A stretch of 64,000 nucleotides of DNA from Aquimixticola soesokkakensis. GTDB taxonomy: Bacteria > Pseudomonadota > Alphaproteobacteria > Rhodobacterales > Rhodobacteraceae. Location: positions 553,777 to 617,776 of the forward strand of contig NZ_FWFS01000001.1 in assembly GCF_900172375.1 (NCBI RefSeq), in the 5' to 3' direction. The position numbers were made by a program, and so were the translations under genes. The notes below the pieces were generated by a model. It did no database searches. It saw only the letters and a program-made list of their open reading frames with translations, and was not told the origin of the DNA. Below, in pieces: positions 1 to 11,983 of the stretch (the stretch's first letter is position 1; the number at the start of each line of letters is the position of its first letter).

Positions 1-559
1 GCCAGTGCTTGCGGCAGAGCGAAACGTAGCGCTCGTTGCCGCCGATTTCGACCTGTGCGCCCTCGCGGATGACGTGGCCATCGGCGTCCTGGCGCACCAC
101 CATCGTTGCCTTTTTTCCGCAGTGGCAAATCGTGCGTACTTCGCGCATCTCGTCTGACAGCGCGAGCAAAGCGGCCGATCCGGGAAAGAGATTGCCCTGA
201 AAGTCCACCCGCAGCCCGTAGCACATTACCGGCACATTCAGATCGTCTACGGCACGGGCGATTTGCCAGACCTGATTGTGGCTGAGAAACTGTGCTTCGT
301 CGATGAAGATACACGCCACGCTTCCTTGGCCAAGGCGGGCGTTGATCTTGGCGAACATGTCCTCATCGGGGGCGAAGGTGTCGGCGGGATCACCGATGCC
401 GATGCGCGAGGCGATCATGCCTTCGCCCGCACGATTGTCAAATTGCGCGGTGATCAGATAGGTCTCCATACCGCGCTCACGGTAATTGTGGGCGGCTTGG
501 AGCAGCAGGGTCGATTTGCCTGCGTTCATCGTGGAATATTGGAAATAGAGCTTGGCCAT
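1..559 (-). CDS. tdk: Thymidine kinase, C-terminus cut by window edge
   Basis: Phosphorylates thymidine with ATP in the pyrimidine salvage pathway in the cytoplasm. The visible 186 residues start MAKLYFQYSTMNAGKST, which contains the Walker A loop (MNAGKST) typical of type II thymidine kinases. The Walker B-like segment FIDEAQFL, the lasso region GLRVDFQGNLF, and the zinc-binding cysteines in TICHCGKKA and YVSLCRKHW follow in the expected order. The reading frame is still open at base 1, so roughly the last 10-20 residues lie outside the window. It lies downstream of the helicase gene on the same strand, separated from it by a terminator. Identification is firm. Confidence 0.95.
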   Translation of the reverse strand, partial: MAKLYFQYSTMNAGKSTLLLQAAHNYRERGMETYLITAQFDNRAGEGMIASRIGIGDPADTFAPDEDMFAKINARLGQGSVACIFIDEAQFLSHNQVWQIARAVDDLNVPVMCYGLRVDFQGNLFPGSAALLALSDEMREVRTICHCGKKATMVVRQDADGHVIREGAQVEIGGNERYVSLCRKHW

Positions 560-608
560 GACGCTGGGTTTAGCCCCAGAGCCTGTGTGACTTCAAGCGT
601 CACAAGTG

Positions 609-638
609 CAAAACGCCACCCGTGAGGATGGCGTTTTG
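609..638 (-). terminator. Rho-independent terminator after the DEAD-box helicase
   Basis: The ten-base arms CAAAACGCCA (609-618) and TGGCGTTTTG (629-638) form a perfect stem around a ten-base loop, and on the minus strand the arm ends in a short T run. It starts six bases past the helicase stop codon and separates that gene from tdk. Confidence 0.8.
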
Positions 639-644
639 TTTGGT

Positions 645-1952
645 TCAGGCTGCGGTGGTGCGGCGCGCGCGTTGCGGGCGGCGCGGCTTGGCGTTGGTGC
701 GGCCTGCAGGGTTGCCGCCGGATTTTTGACCGCCGCCCTGTTTGGTGTGCCCACCGCCGTGCCCACGACCGCCGCCGCCACGACCGCCACGACCGGATTT
801 CTTGGCGGGGATTTCTTCGGCTAGAGGCGCACGGCCGGAGGCCACGGGAATGGAGATGCCCATGACTTTTTCGATGGCGCGCAAGTCCGATACTTCCTCG
901 GCGGCGCAGAACGCGACAGCTTTGCCTTCACGACCCGCGCGGGCCGTCCGGCCAATACGGTGCACGTAGTTTTCCGGCACATTGGGGAGGTCGAAGTTGT
1001 AGACATGGCGCACATCGGGGATGTCGATGCCGCGCGCGGCCACATCCGTCGCCACGAGGATTTTCAGCTCGCCGTTGCGGAAGGATTTCAGCGTGCGTTC
1101 GCGCTGGCCCTGGGATTTGTTGCCGTGAATCGAGCCTGCCGAGAAGCCAGCCGCGGTGAGCTGTTTCATCAGGCGTTCTGCACCGTGTTTGGTGCGCAGG
1201 AAGACCAGCGCCAGTTCATCGCGGTGCTCTTTGATCAGCTCTTCGAGCTTTTCGCGCTTATAGGCCTGCGGCACAAAGTGGATTTCCTGTTCGACCTTGT
1301 CGGCGACCTTACCGGGAGTCGAGACTTCGATGCGGATCGGGGAGGTCAGGAAAGCGCCAGCGATTTCCGCCATTTGCTTGTTCATCGTGGCCGAGAACAG
1401 CATGGTTTGACGTTCTTTGGCAAGCAGCGGCACCAATTTGCGCAGCGCATGGATGAACCCGAGATCAAGCATCTGGTCGGCTTCATCGAGCACGAGAAAG
1501 CTGGTTTCATGCAGCGACACGGCGCGACGATCAATCAAGTCGATCAGACGGCCGGGGGTCGCGACCAGAATGTCGGTGCCGCGCTCAAGGCGTTTGATCT
1601 GGGGGTTGATGCCGGCCCCGCCGACAACGCGCGCCATTTTCAGATGCGTGCCGTTGACGAATTCGAACAGGTTGTCGGCGATCTGGTTCACCAGCTCGCG
1701 GGTCGGCGCAAGGATCAGCGCGCGGGCGGTTTTGGGGGCGGGTTTGGAGCCCGCTTTCATCAGCAGGTCGAGCAGCGGCAGACCGAAGGCGAGCGTTTTG
1801 CCCGTACCGGTTTGCGCCAGACCCATCACGTCGCGACCGTTCATCACTTCGGGGATGGCGCGGGCCTGGATCGGGGTGGGGGCGTCGATGCCGTTATCGG
1901 CAAGAACCTTGAGAAGACGCGGCTGGAGGCCGAGCATCGTAAAATCAGTCAT
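645..1952 (-). CDS. DEAD-box ATP-dependent RNA helicase
   Basis: Predicted 435-residue RNA helicase of the RhlE/DeaD type, expected to unwind RNA in ribosome assembly or mRNA turnover. All family motifs are readable: motif I AQTGTGKT (46-53), PTRELV (Ia), DEAD (156-159), SAT in LFSATM, and motif VI HRIGRTARAGREG. The last ~60 residues are a basic Gly/Arg/Lys-rich tail, likely an unstructured RNA-binding extension. The start at MTDFTMLGL is preferred because it begins at the usual distance before the Q-motif (PTPIQA) and has AGGA upstream; an upstream in-frame extension of 63 residues has no family resemblance. The exact subfamily (rhlE, deaD or dbpA) cannot be fixed by eye. Confidence 0.93.
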   Translation of the reverse strand: MTDFTMLGLQPRLLKVLADNGIDAPTPIQARAIPEVMNGRDVMGLAQTGTGKTLAFGLPLLDLLMKAGSKPAPKTARALILAPTRELVNQIADNLFEFVNGTHLKMARVVGGAGINPQIKRLERGTDILVATPGRLIDLIDRRAVSLHETSFLVLDEADQMLDLGFIHALRKLVPLLAKERQTMLFSATMNKQMAEIAGAFLTSPIRIEVSTPGKVADKVEQEIHFVPQAYKREKLEELIKEHRDELALVFLRTKHGAERLMKQLTAAGFSAGSIHGNKSQGQRERTLKSFRNGELKILVATDVAARGIDIPDVRHVYNFDLPNVPENYVHRIGRTARAGREGKAVAFCAAEEVSDLRAIEKVMGISIPVASGRAPLAEEIPAKKSGRGGRGGGGRGHGGGHTKQGGGQKSGGNPAGRTNAKPRRPQRARRTTAA

Positions 1953-2314
1953 ATTTATCCTGTAAGCGGTGCCGCATGCCGGCAGAGCGCAAAATTGGCC
2001 CGACCCGCGCGAGACGCACGGGCAAAGCGTAGGGAGCGGGAAGGTTGTCGGAGCTGGCACCGAATGTGCGTGCCCCGTTATCCCGCCGGACCCCTCGCGT
2101 GACATGGGAACCAGAATTGGCCGTTTGGCCTGTGTCGACACCTGAGGCGCTTGATCCTGTTGGAGCCCTTTCGGGAGCGCGGCTGCTCACGCGGCAGCAA
2201 GGGGTGTCGATGGGTGGCAGATGGGGCACTTTGGCGCAGAAGTCAAGATTATTCGCCGCATAGCAGCGCAAGGACGCATTGGGGGCCAAGGCCAAGCACC
2301 GGCGGGACATGCAA
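1953..2314. other. 362-base gap upstream of the helicase, no gene seen
   Basis: This stretch separates the carB terminator from the helicase start and must hold the helicase promoter and leader (read on the minus strand). Open frames across it have no family resemblance. I see no tRNA, no strong hairpin and no convincing -35/-10 pair. A long untranslated leader would fit the cold-responsive control known for many RNA helicase genes, but nothing in the sequence demonstrates that. Confidence 0.5.
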
Positions 2315-2342
2315 AACGCCCCGCCGGTGAGGGCGGGGCGTT
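2315..2342 (-). terminator. Rho-independent terminator after carB
   Basis: Arms AACGCCCCGCC (2315-2325) and GGCGGGGCGTT (2332-2342) form an 11-bp GC-rich stem with a six-base loop, followed on the minus strand by TTTTGC. It starts 23 bases after the carB stop codon. Confidence 0.85.
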
Positions 2343-2364
2343 CGGTGTCGCGCTCAGCGGGCGC

Positions 2365-5637
<3,273 letters not shown>

Positions 5638-5672
5638 GGGAATCCCCTTATGGCACAGCGCAAATTCGCGGC

Positions 5673-5700
5673 TTTATACGCGCTGGGGTGAGCGGTGCAA
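5673..5700 (-). promoter_or_regulatory. Candidate carB promoter
   Basis: On the minus strand TTGCAC (5700-5695) and TATAAA (5678-5673) are separated by 16 bases, a sigma-70-like pair about 35 bases before the carB ATG. Position and hexamer quality support it; there is no experimental evidence. Confidence 0.55.
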
Positions 5701-5775
5701 GGGGGCAGGCTGCGCCGATTGCCCCTTTCCACGCGGGGTAACGCAGGGCAGAACGGCGCGAACAGGCGCAAAGCC

Positions 5776-5804
5776 TTGACTTTCAGCCGCGCGCGCGGTG
5801 TATC
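5776..5804 (+). promoter_or_regulatory. Candidate aspS promoter
   Basis: TTGACT (5776-5781) is followed after 17 bases by TGTATC (5799-5804), a moderate sigma-70-like pair about 36 bases before the aspS ATG. Its -35 half is better than its -10 half. Confidence 0.45.
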
Positions 5805-5840
5805 GGCGCGACGAATTCGCAGTTTTCGAGGACAGCCGAC

Positions 5841-7619
5841 ATGCACGCCTATCGCAGCCATACTTGCGCCGATCTGACACAAGCCAATGTGGGCGACGAG
5901 GTCCGCCTGTCGGGCTGGGTCCACCGTATCCGCGACCACGGCGGCATTCTGTTCGTCGATCTGCGCGACACCTATGGCATGACGCAGGTTCTGTGCGACC
6001 CCGACAGCCCTGTCTTTGCCGAGTTGGAAAAGGTGCGCGCCGAATGGTGTATCCGCATCGACGGCACCGTCAAAGCCCGCGCGCCCGAACTGGTGAACCC
6101 CAAGATCCCGACCGGCGAGATCGAAGTCTTCGTGCGCGGTCTCGAAGTACTTGGCGCGTCCAAGGAACTGCCGCTGATGGTGTTTGGCGATCAGGAATAC
6201 CCCGAGGAAACCCGCCTGAAATACCGCTATCTCGACCTGCGCCGCGAGGCGATGCAGCGCAACATGAAACTGCGCTCGGATGTGGTTGCGGGTATGCGCA
6301 AACGCATGTGGGACAAGGGGTTTCGCGAATGGCAAACGCCGATCATCACCGCCTCCAGCCCCGAAGGCGCGCGCGATTTTCTGGTGCCCTCGCGTCTGCA
6401 TCCGGGCAAATTCTACGCCCTTCCCCAAGCCCCCCAGCAGTTCAAACAGCTGATCATGGTCTCGGGCTATGACAAATATTTCCAGATCGCGCCGTGTTTT
6501 CGCGACGAAGACCCGCGTGCCGACCGCTCGCCCACCGATTTCTACCAGCTTGACCTCGAAATGAGCTTTGTCGAGCAGCAGGATATTTTCGACACCATCC
6601 AGCCGGTGCTGACGGGGATTTTCGAGGAATTCGGCGGGGGGCGCAAAGTTGACCAGACATGGGAGCAGATCAGCTACCGTGATGCTGCGCTGTGGTACGG
6701 CTCCGACAAGCCCGACCTGCGCAACCCGATCAAGATGCAGGTGGTCTCCGAGCATTTCGCAGGCTCGGGCTTTGCCATTTTCGCCAAGCTTCTGGAACAG
6801 GACGGCACCGAAATTCGCGCCATTCCTGCCCCCACGGGCGGGTCGCGCAAATTCTGCGACCGGATGAACGCTTTCGCCCAGAAAGAAGGTCTGCCCGGCA
6901 TGGGCTATATTTTCTGGCGCGATCAGGGCAACGGGATCGAAGCCGCGGGCCCCTTGGCCAAAAATATCGGCCCCGAGCGCACGGAAGCCATCCGTCAGCA
7001 ACTCGGTCTGGGGGTGGGCGATGCGGCCTTCTTCCTCGGTGGCAAGCCCAAGGCCTTTGAACCCGTCGCAGGGCGCGCGCGCAACGTGATCGGTGAGGAA
7101 CTGGGGCTGACCGACAAGGACCGCTTTGCGTTTGCGTGGATCGTCGATTTCCCGATCTATGAAAAAGACGCCGAAAGCGGCAAAATCGACTTTGAACACA
7201 ACCCCTTCTCGATGCCCCAAGGCGGCATGGACGCCCTCAACGGTGATCCTCTGGAAGTGCTTGGCTACCAGTATGACCTCGCTTGCAACGGCTACGAATT
7301 GGTGTCGGGCGCGATCCGTAACCACAAGCCGGAAATCATGTTCAAGGCGTTCGAGATTGCGGGCTACGGCAAGGAAGAGGTCGAGAAACGCTTTGGCGGC
7401 ATGGTCAACGCCTTCCAATACGGCGCGCCGCCCCACGGTGGCTGCGCGGCCGGTATCGACCGTATCGTGATGTTGCTGGCCGATGAGGCCAACATCCGCG
7501 AAGTCATCATGTTCCCGATGAACCAGCGTGCCGAAGACCTGATGATGGGCGCGCCCAGCGAACCGATGAACGAACAGCTGCGTGAATTGCGCCTGCGGGT
7601 GCTGCCGCCCGAGGCATAA
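5841..7619 (+). CDS. aspS: Aspartyl-tRNA synthetase, probably non-discriminating
   Basis: Class II synthetase of 592 residues that charges tRNA-Asp with aspartate. Visible are the N-terminal OB-fold anticodon-binding domain ([12 protein letters not shown]), motif 2 with [10 protein letters not shown], the bacterial GAD insertion in the middle, and motif 3 (GAAGIDR-like, [13 protein letters not shown]). His33 in RDHGG matches the histidine that marks non-discriminating bacterial enzymes, whereas discriminating ones such as E. coli carry Leu there. This implies that tRNA-Asn is also aspartylated and then amidated by GatCAB. The ATG follows GAGGACAG. It is divergent from carB and closed by a terminator. 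Confidence 0.97.
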   Translation: MHAYRSHTCADLTQANVGDEVRLSGWVHRIRDHGGILFVDLRDTYGMTQVLCDPDSPVFAELEKVRAEWCIRIDGTVKARAPELVNPKIPTGEIEVFVRGLEVLGASKELPLMVFGDQEYPEETRLKYRYLDLRREAMQRNMKLRSDVVAGMRKRMWDKGFREWQTPIITASSPEGARDFLVPSRLHPGKFYALPQAPQQFKQLIMVSGYDKYFQIAPCFRDEDPRADRSPTDFYQLDLEMSFVEQQDIFDTIQPVLTGIFEEFGGGRKVDQTWEQISYRDAALWYGSDKPDLRNPIKMQVVSEHFAGSGFAIFAKLLEQDGTEIRAIPAPTGGSRKFCDRMNAFAQKEGLPGMGYIFWRDQGNGIEAAGPLAKNIGPERTEAIRQQLGLGVGDAAFFLGGKPKAFEPVAGRARNVIGEELGLTDKDRFAFAWIVDFPIYEKDAESGKIDFEHNPFSMPQGGMDALNGDPLEVLGYQYDLACNGYELVSGAIRNHKPEIMFKAFEIAGYGKEEVEKRFGGMVNAFQYGAPPHGGCAAGIDRIVMLLADEANIREVIMFPMNQRAEDLMMGAPSEPMNEQLRELRLRVLPPEA

Positions 7620-7641
7620 ACCCCGCATCGCTTGACGGGAC

Positions 7642-7670
7642 AAAGGCGCTCCTGCGGGGGCGCCTTTTTT
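7642..7670 (+). terminator. Rho-independent terminator after aspS
   Basis: AAAGGCGC (7642-7649) pairs with GCGCCTTT (7660-7667), with a run of six T ending at 7670. It begins 22 bases after the aspS stop codon. Confidence 0.8.
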
Positions 7671-7686
7671 GCTGTGGTGCGCCATA

Positions 7687-7718
7687 GAAAAGGCCCGCCT
7701 GCGCAGACGGGCCTTTTC
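7687..7718 (-). terminator. Terminator after the hemerythrin-like gene
   Basis: GAAAAGGCCCG (7687-7697) pairs perfectly with CGGGCCTTTTC (7708-7718). On the minus strand it lies just past the stop codon of the hemerythrin gene. Together with the aspS hairpin it insulates two convergent genes. Confidence 0.8.
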
Positions 7719-7734
7719 CGCGAGGGGGGAGGGA

Positions 7735-8211
7735 TCAGTCCTCCAGATGATCCTCGCGCTTTTTGTCGACAAGCGTCAGTTCGTCTTCCTTTCGCTTGAG
7801 GAATTTCGCGCCGAACGCATCGTTATGTTCCATGCCGATCACCTTTCTGGCGCGGGTGAACAGTTCGTCCTCTTCCTCGTCCATGTGATGTTCGTAGTCG
7901 TGCTTGAGCTGCTTGAATTTGACCAGCCACGCGCCCGAGGACATGTCCATTTCTTGCAGTTCTTCCATCAAATCATCCATTGCGGCATGTTCTTCAACCG
8001 AATGGCGCGCCGAATCCTGTCCCCAGGTTTCGGCCATCAGGGTCGAATAAAAAGTCTCTTCCTCGGCAGCGGCGTGACTTTTGACATCGTAGAAAAATGC
8101 GTGCCATGCCTCGCGGCGTTCTTTCGTGTCGCCCTGCGTGTCGGCGATCGTGTTCAGCAACGCGCGGTGATGTTTGTGATCTTTTTCAATGGCGTCATAG
8201 ATGGAGGGCAT
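7735..8211 (-). CDS. Hemerythrin/HHE cation-binding domain protein
   Basis: A 158-residue soluble protein made of one HHE domain, predicted to be a four-helix bundle with a di-iron or other metal site. Histidine and acidic ligands recur at helix spacing: EKDHKHHR near the start, SHAAAEEETFY, RHSVEEHAAM, and KHDYEHHMDEEEDELF near residue 125. Such proteins bind oxygen, sense redox state or store iron; which applies here cannot be told. The start MPSIYDAIEKDH is chosen because AGGATAG precedes it. The gene is monocistronic, with its own terminator, and an EcfG-like promoter motif lies about 45 bases upstream, suggesting a stress-response role. Confidence 0.85.
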   Translation of the reverse strand: MPSIYDAIEKDHKHHRALLNTIADTQGDTKERREAWHAFFYDVKSHAAAEEETFYSTLMAETWGQDSARHSVEEHAAMDDLMEELQEMDMSSGAWLVKFKQLKHDYEHHMDEEEDELFTRARKVIGMEHNDAFGAKFLKRKEDELTLVDKKREDHLED

Positions 8212-8256
8212 CGGGCTATCCTGTCTGATGAGGGGTGTCTTTCTGGTTGCCATGGG

Positions 8257-8282
8257 AACGCGCGCTGCATTGGCTTGGTTCC
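8257..8282 (-). promoter_or_regulatory. GGAAC-N17-CGTT element, EcfG-type promoter candidate
   Basis: Read on the minus strand, GGAAC (8282-8278) and CGTT (8260-8257) are spaced by 17 bases, which matches the GGAAC-N16/17-CGTT consensus of the alphaproteobacterial general-stress sigma factor EcfG. It lies 45-71 bases upstream of the hemerythrin ATG. I have not seen an ecfG or phyR gene in this window, so the link is inferred. Confidence 0.5.
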
Positions 8283-8414
8283 CCCGCCCCCCTACGCGCA
8301 TTTTCGCTGCGGTGCCGCGAACGTGAGTGCGCGGCGGGGCGAATTGTGGTAGAGCTTGGGACCAATACCGCACGCGACACCGCCCGATCTTTGGACCGAG
8401 AAACCGATACGCGC

Positions 8415-9791
8415 ATGAGCATTTTTCCCACCGATATTTCCCCGCAAACCCGCAACCTGATCCGCTTTGGCTACGGGCTTTCGCCGCTTGGCGCGCCTGC
8501 TGCCAGCACGGCTGCGCTGATCGACGGGTTGCGCCAACCCGATGCCATGGTTGCCAAATTCCCCCAGCCCGGTTTCGAGGAAGCCGCCGTGAACGGTCAG
8601 GAACAACGCAAGGCAACGGTGCGCGGACGCAAAGGTGACGAGGCCGAAAAACAACGCGGGCGGGCGCTGCGCACCTGGGTGAATGATGCGCGATACCGCG
8701 CGCCTGCCATCGCCATCGCGCGCATCCTCGAGACGCAAACGCCATTTCGCGAACGTCTGCATTGGCATTGGGCGAACCATTTCGCGCTGCGCGATACTTC
8801 CTCTTTGTACCGCGCCGCGACGGCCGGTTTCATCGATGAAGCGATCCGCCCGCATCTGGCGGGGCGGTTCGCCGATATGCTCAAAGCGGTCGCGCTGCAT
8901 CCGATGATGTTGCTCTATCTTGATCAGCGCAACAGCTATGGCCCCAATTCGCAGCACGGGTTGCGCGACGGGATGGGCCTGAACGAGAACTATGCGCGCG
9001 AGCTGCTGGAATTGCACACTTTGGGCGCGGGCTATTCGCAAGACGACGTGCGCCAAACGGCAGAATTGCTGACCGGACTGACGGTGTCGGCGCAAAAAAC
9101 CTTCGAATTCAAACCGGAAATGGCCGAACCGGGCGCGGAAACGGTGCTGGGCAAAAGCTATGGCGGACCGCGCGTCAACAAGCAGTCGCTGCAGGCAATC
9201 GAGGCCTTTCTCGACGACCTTGCGGTGCATCCGCAAACAGCGCGCCACGTGTCGATGCGCCTTGCGCGCCACTTTGTGGCGGATGTGCCGGAGGAAGGGC
9301 TCGTTGCGGCGATGGCCGATGCGTTTTCGACGACCAAGGGCGACTTGCCCAGCGTGTATGAGGCGATGATCGAGCACCCGTCAACCAGCGCGCGGTTCGG
9401 TGACAAGATCAAACCGCCCTTCACCTATCTTGCGTCAAGCTGTCTGGCATTGGGGCTGCGCGGCGCTGAGGTCATGGCGCTGGAGCCGGAGGCGGTCAAC
9501 AGGCTGATCGGTGAACCGCTGGCACGGATGGGGGATTTCTTTTTGCGCCCGCCAAGCCCGGAAGGGTTGCCCGACGAGGCGCAGGCCTGGATCACGCCGC
9601 AGATGCTGGCTGCGCGGGTGGAATGGGCGATGAACATGCCGTTTTCCCCCAAACAAGAGCCGCGTGATCTGGCGCAAAGCGTGCTGTCGGGCAGCGCGCG
9701 TGAGTCCGTGATCGAGGCCGCAGGACGCGCCGAGACCCGCCGTGAGGGTGTTGGTCTCGTGATCGCTTCTCCCGAATTCAACCGTATGTAA
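8415..9791 (+). CDS. DUF1800 family protein
   Basis: A 458-residue member of DUF1800, a family of unknown biochemical role that is usually paired with a DUF1501 protein, as here (10 bases downstream). Family hallmarks are readable: a histidine-rich RLHWHWANHF near residue 117, and LNENYARELLELHTLG near residue 192. No signal peptide is evident at the chosen start MSIFPTDISPQ, unlike its partner. Further upstream in-frame codons exist but lie in promoter-like sequence. The product is probably co-exported with, or acts on, the same extracytoplasmic substrate as the DUF1501 protein; that is inference from gene pairing only. Confidence 0.85.
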   Translation: MSIFPTDISPQTRNLIRFGYGLSPLGAPAASTAALIDGLRQPDAMVAKFPQPGFEEAAVNGQEQRKATVRGRKGDEAEKQRGRALRTWVNDARYRAPAIAIARILETQTPFRERLHWHWANHFALRDTSSLYRAATAGFIDEAIRPHLAGRFADMLKAVALHPMMLLYLDQRNSYGPNSQHGLRDGMGLNENYARELLELHTLGAGYSQDDVRQTAELLTGLTVSAQKTFEFKPEMAEPGAETVLGKSYGGPRVNKQSLQAIEAFLDDLAVHPQTARHVSMRLARHFVADVPEEGLVAAMADAFSTTKGDLPSVYEAMIEHPSTSARFGDKIKPPFTYLASSCLALGLRGAEVMALEPEAVNRLIGEPLARMGDFFLRPPSPEGLPDEAQAWITPQMLAARVEWAMNMPFSPKQEPRDLAQSVLSGSARESVIEAAGRAETRREGVGLVIASPEFNRM

Positions 9792-9800
9792 GGGCTGGAT

Positions 9801-11033
9801 ATGACAGGATTTCCCAATCTCGACCGCCGTCGCTTTCTGCTGGGCGCTGCCTGCTCGGTGGCCGCGCATCCGTTGATGACGCAGGCCAGTTTTGCCGCCG
9901 CACCGGGGGAGAACCGTTTGGTGGTCATTTTGCTGCGCGGGGCCATGGATGGGCTGGATGTGGTGCGCCCCGTGGGTGATCCGGCCTTTGGATTGCTGCG
10001 CCCCGACCTTGGCAGCTTGGCCGTGCGCAATGATAGCCTGCCGCTGACGGGCCCTTTCGCGCTGCATCCCGAACTGGCAGAGCTGATGCCGCTTTGGAAC
10101 AGTGGCGAACTGGGATTTATCAACGCGACCTCAACGCCCTACCGCGGGACGCGGTCGCATTTCGATGGTCAGGATATTCTGGAAACCGGAATGTTTGCGG
10201 GGGTAGATGGATCGGGCCAATCCGGGCGCGATGGCTGGCTGAACCGCGCGCTGGGCTTTGTGCAAGGGGCCGAGGCGCAAACGGCAATTGCCGTGGGGCG
10301 CGAACAGTCCTTGCTGCTGGAAGGCCCAAATCCTGCCCAATCCTGGGCGCCGGACGAGGCATTTTCCCTGTCGCCGCAGGCCGAAAACCTGCTGCGAGGC
10401 TTGTATCATGACGATGATTTGTTTCGTGACGCCTCTGAAACGGCCTTGTTTTTGACGGATACGGCCCAAAATGGCGGTGCAATGGCGAGCGAGATGAACG
10501 GCATGGCACCGGACATGGATATGTCGGCGCAAAAGGCGGCAACCGCGCAGGCACTGGCGTCCTATGCGGCCACGCGCCTGACCGGCGATGCGCGCATCGC
10601 GTCGTTTTCGGTCTCTGGCTGGGATAGCCATGTGCGTCAGGACCGCACGCTTCTGCCCGCGCTGCGCGAGCTGAAATCCGCGATTTTGACATTGAAGGCG
10701 GGTTTGGGGGCCGCTTGGGGCAGCACGACGATCATCGCCATGACAGAATTTGGCCGCACCGCTGCGCAAAACGGCGGCGGTGGCACCGATCACGGAACGG
10801 GCGGCTTGGCCGTTCTTGCGGGCGGAGCTGTTCGGGGCGGGCGGGTCTATGGCGATTGGCCCGGACTTGAGGAATCTGCTCTCTACGAGCGGCGCGATTT
10901 GACGCCAACCTCCGATGTGCGCGCCCATACGGCTTGGTTGATGGCCTCGCTTTACGGATTGGATCGTGCTGCGCTTGAGGGCACTGTCTTTCCCGGCCTC
11001 GATATGGGCAGGGATGCGAATTTGCTGCTTTAG
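9801..11033 (+). CDS. DUF1501 family protein with Tat signal
   Basis: A 410-residue exported protein. The N-terminus carries a twin-arginine signal (DRRRFLLGAACS, residues 8-19) followed by a hydrophobic stretch and an Ala-rich cleavage region near residue 33. DUF1501 proteins belong to the sulfatase/alkaline-phosphatase-like fold group; the conserved MTEFGRTAAQNGGGGTDHG segment near residue 314 is the family signature and looks like a metal-binding site. Tat export implies a folded, probably metal-loaded enzyme in the periplasm. It is co-transcribed with the DUF1800 gene (AAGGG before the ATG). Substrate unknown. Confidence 0.87.
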   Translation: MTGFPNLDRRRFLLGAACSVAAHPLMTQASFAAAPGENRLVVILLRGAMDGLDVVRPVGDPAFGLLRPDLGSLAVRNDSLPLTGPFALHPELAELMPLWNSGELGFINATSTPYRGTRSHFDGQDILETGMFAGVDGSGQSGRDGWLNRALGFVQGAEAQTAIAVGREQSLLLEGPNPAQSWAPDEAFSLSPQAENLLRGLYHDDDLFRDASETALFLTDTAQNGGAMASEMNGMAPDMDMSAQKAATAQALASYAATRLTGDARIASFSVSGWDSHVRQDRTLLPALRELKSAILTLKAGLGAAWGSTTIIAMTEFGRTAAQNGGGGTDHGTGGLAVLAGGAVRGGRVYGDWPGLEESALYERRDLTPTSDVRAHTAWLMASLYGLDRAALEGTVFPGLDMGRDANLLL

Positions 11034-11034
11034 G

Positions 11035-11211
11035 CTAGGGTGTGGCGTGAGCGGCGGCGAACTGCGACACCTCGGCGCGCGGGTCAAGCATGCCAAGGCG
11101 CACGGACAGCCCGAAGGTCAGGGCGATCAGCCCGGTGCACAGCACCAGGCGGTCAAATGACAGCGCGCGGCGCAGGGTAAGGGGCGGGCTTTTGTATACC
11201 GTTTTTTTCAT
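11035..11211 (-). CDS. Small single-span membrane protein, unknown
   Basis: A 58-residue ORF starting MKKTVYKSPP with AGGATGTC upstream. A basic N-terminal part (residues 1-20) is followed by one hydrophobic segment (VLCTGLIALTFGLSVRLG, about residues 23-40) and a short tail. It ends one base from the convergent DUF1501 stop codon and follows the receiver-domain gene on the same strand by 58 bases, so the two may share a transcript. No family recognised. The ribosome-binding site and clean membrane topology support it being real. Confidence 0.6.
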   Translation of the reverse strand: MKKTVYKSPPLTLRRALSFDRLVLCTGLIALTFGLSVRLGMLDPRAEVSQFAAAHATP

Positions 11212-11269
11212 AGCGTGACATCCTGTGGCAGGTTGCTGAGGGTCTGGTCTGCTGGTGAAAATGCAGCCG

Positions 11270-11983
11270 TTATACAACGCGGCGATGTTCCAGGCGGGTC
11301 TGGACAAGTCCCGCGACCCGCGCCAGATCCGGCCCCCAAGGGGTGCCCTGTTCGCGGCTTGCGGCCAGAATTTTGGCGGCTTGCGCCATTTCGCCATCGC
11401 CCGAAGACCGCGCGACACCGGCAAGGAATTGCGCGATGTAATCGAGCATATCGTCTCCGTTTTCGAGCGTCAGAAGGTCGGCGGCATGTTCGAGGTCGTC
11501 ATGAAGCGCCATTTCATCAGGGCAGATTTCCTCATCGCTGACCCCGCGCAGGATCACGTCGATGTTGGGAAGGGCGCCCAGAATTGCGGCTTGAAACACG
11601 CCGAGGTTGGAAATCGGCTTGGCAAGGAAGGCATCGGCGCCGGCAGCTTTGGAGGTTGCCTCCACGCCGTCATCCCCGGAAATCGCGAGGATCGCATCCA
11701 CGCGCGGCGTGGCGCGGTTCAACTCCTCGATCAGCTCAAGCCCCGAACCATCGGGCAGGCCGAGGTCGATCATCACGACGGTGGGACGATAGACATTGAG
11801 ATGGCGGCGCGCGCTTGCCAGACTGTCGGCGCGGCGGATGCGCGCCCCCGATCGCAGGCACAACAGGCGCATGGCCTCGCAGGCAAAACGGCTGTCTTCG
11901 ACGACCAGAACGGTGACACCGACCAGCGGTCTGTCGGCGCGCGCGGTCCGCGTCATCAAGAACTGTTCAAGATCGTCAGCCAT
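11270..11983 (-). CDS. Receiver-domain response regulator without recognised output domain
   Basis: A 237-residue protein with a CheY-like receiver domain at about residues 22-140: acidic pair E29/D30, phospho-acceptor D73 in MIDLGLPDGSG, S102 and K122 in the expected positions. The C-terminal ~95 residues are helical and acidic and contain no DNA-binding, cyclic-di-GMP or kinase motif that I recognise. It therefore probably acts by protein-protein contact or as a phosphate sink. GGGAG precedes the ATG. No histidine kinase is adjacent, so its partner is unknown. Confidence 0.85.
   Translation of the reverse strand: MADDLEQFLMTRTARADRPLVGVTVLVVEDSRFACEAMRLLCLRSGARIRRADSLASARRHLNVYRPTVVMIDLGLPDGSGLELIEELNRATPRVDAILAISGDDGVEATSKAAGADAFLAKPISNLGVFQAAILGALPNIDVILRGVSDEEICPDEMALHDDLEHAADLLTLENGDDMLDYIAQFLAGVARSSGDGEMAQAAKILAASREQGTPWGPDLARVAGLVQTRLEHRRVV

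Noticed and set aside
1953..2310. Open frame of ~120 codons upstream of the helicase
   Set aside because: Its composition is Arg/Ser/Pro-rich as in shadow frames, it has no ribosome site, and it overlaps the helicase start region and part of the carB terminator flank.
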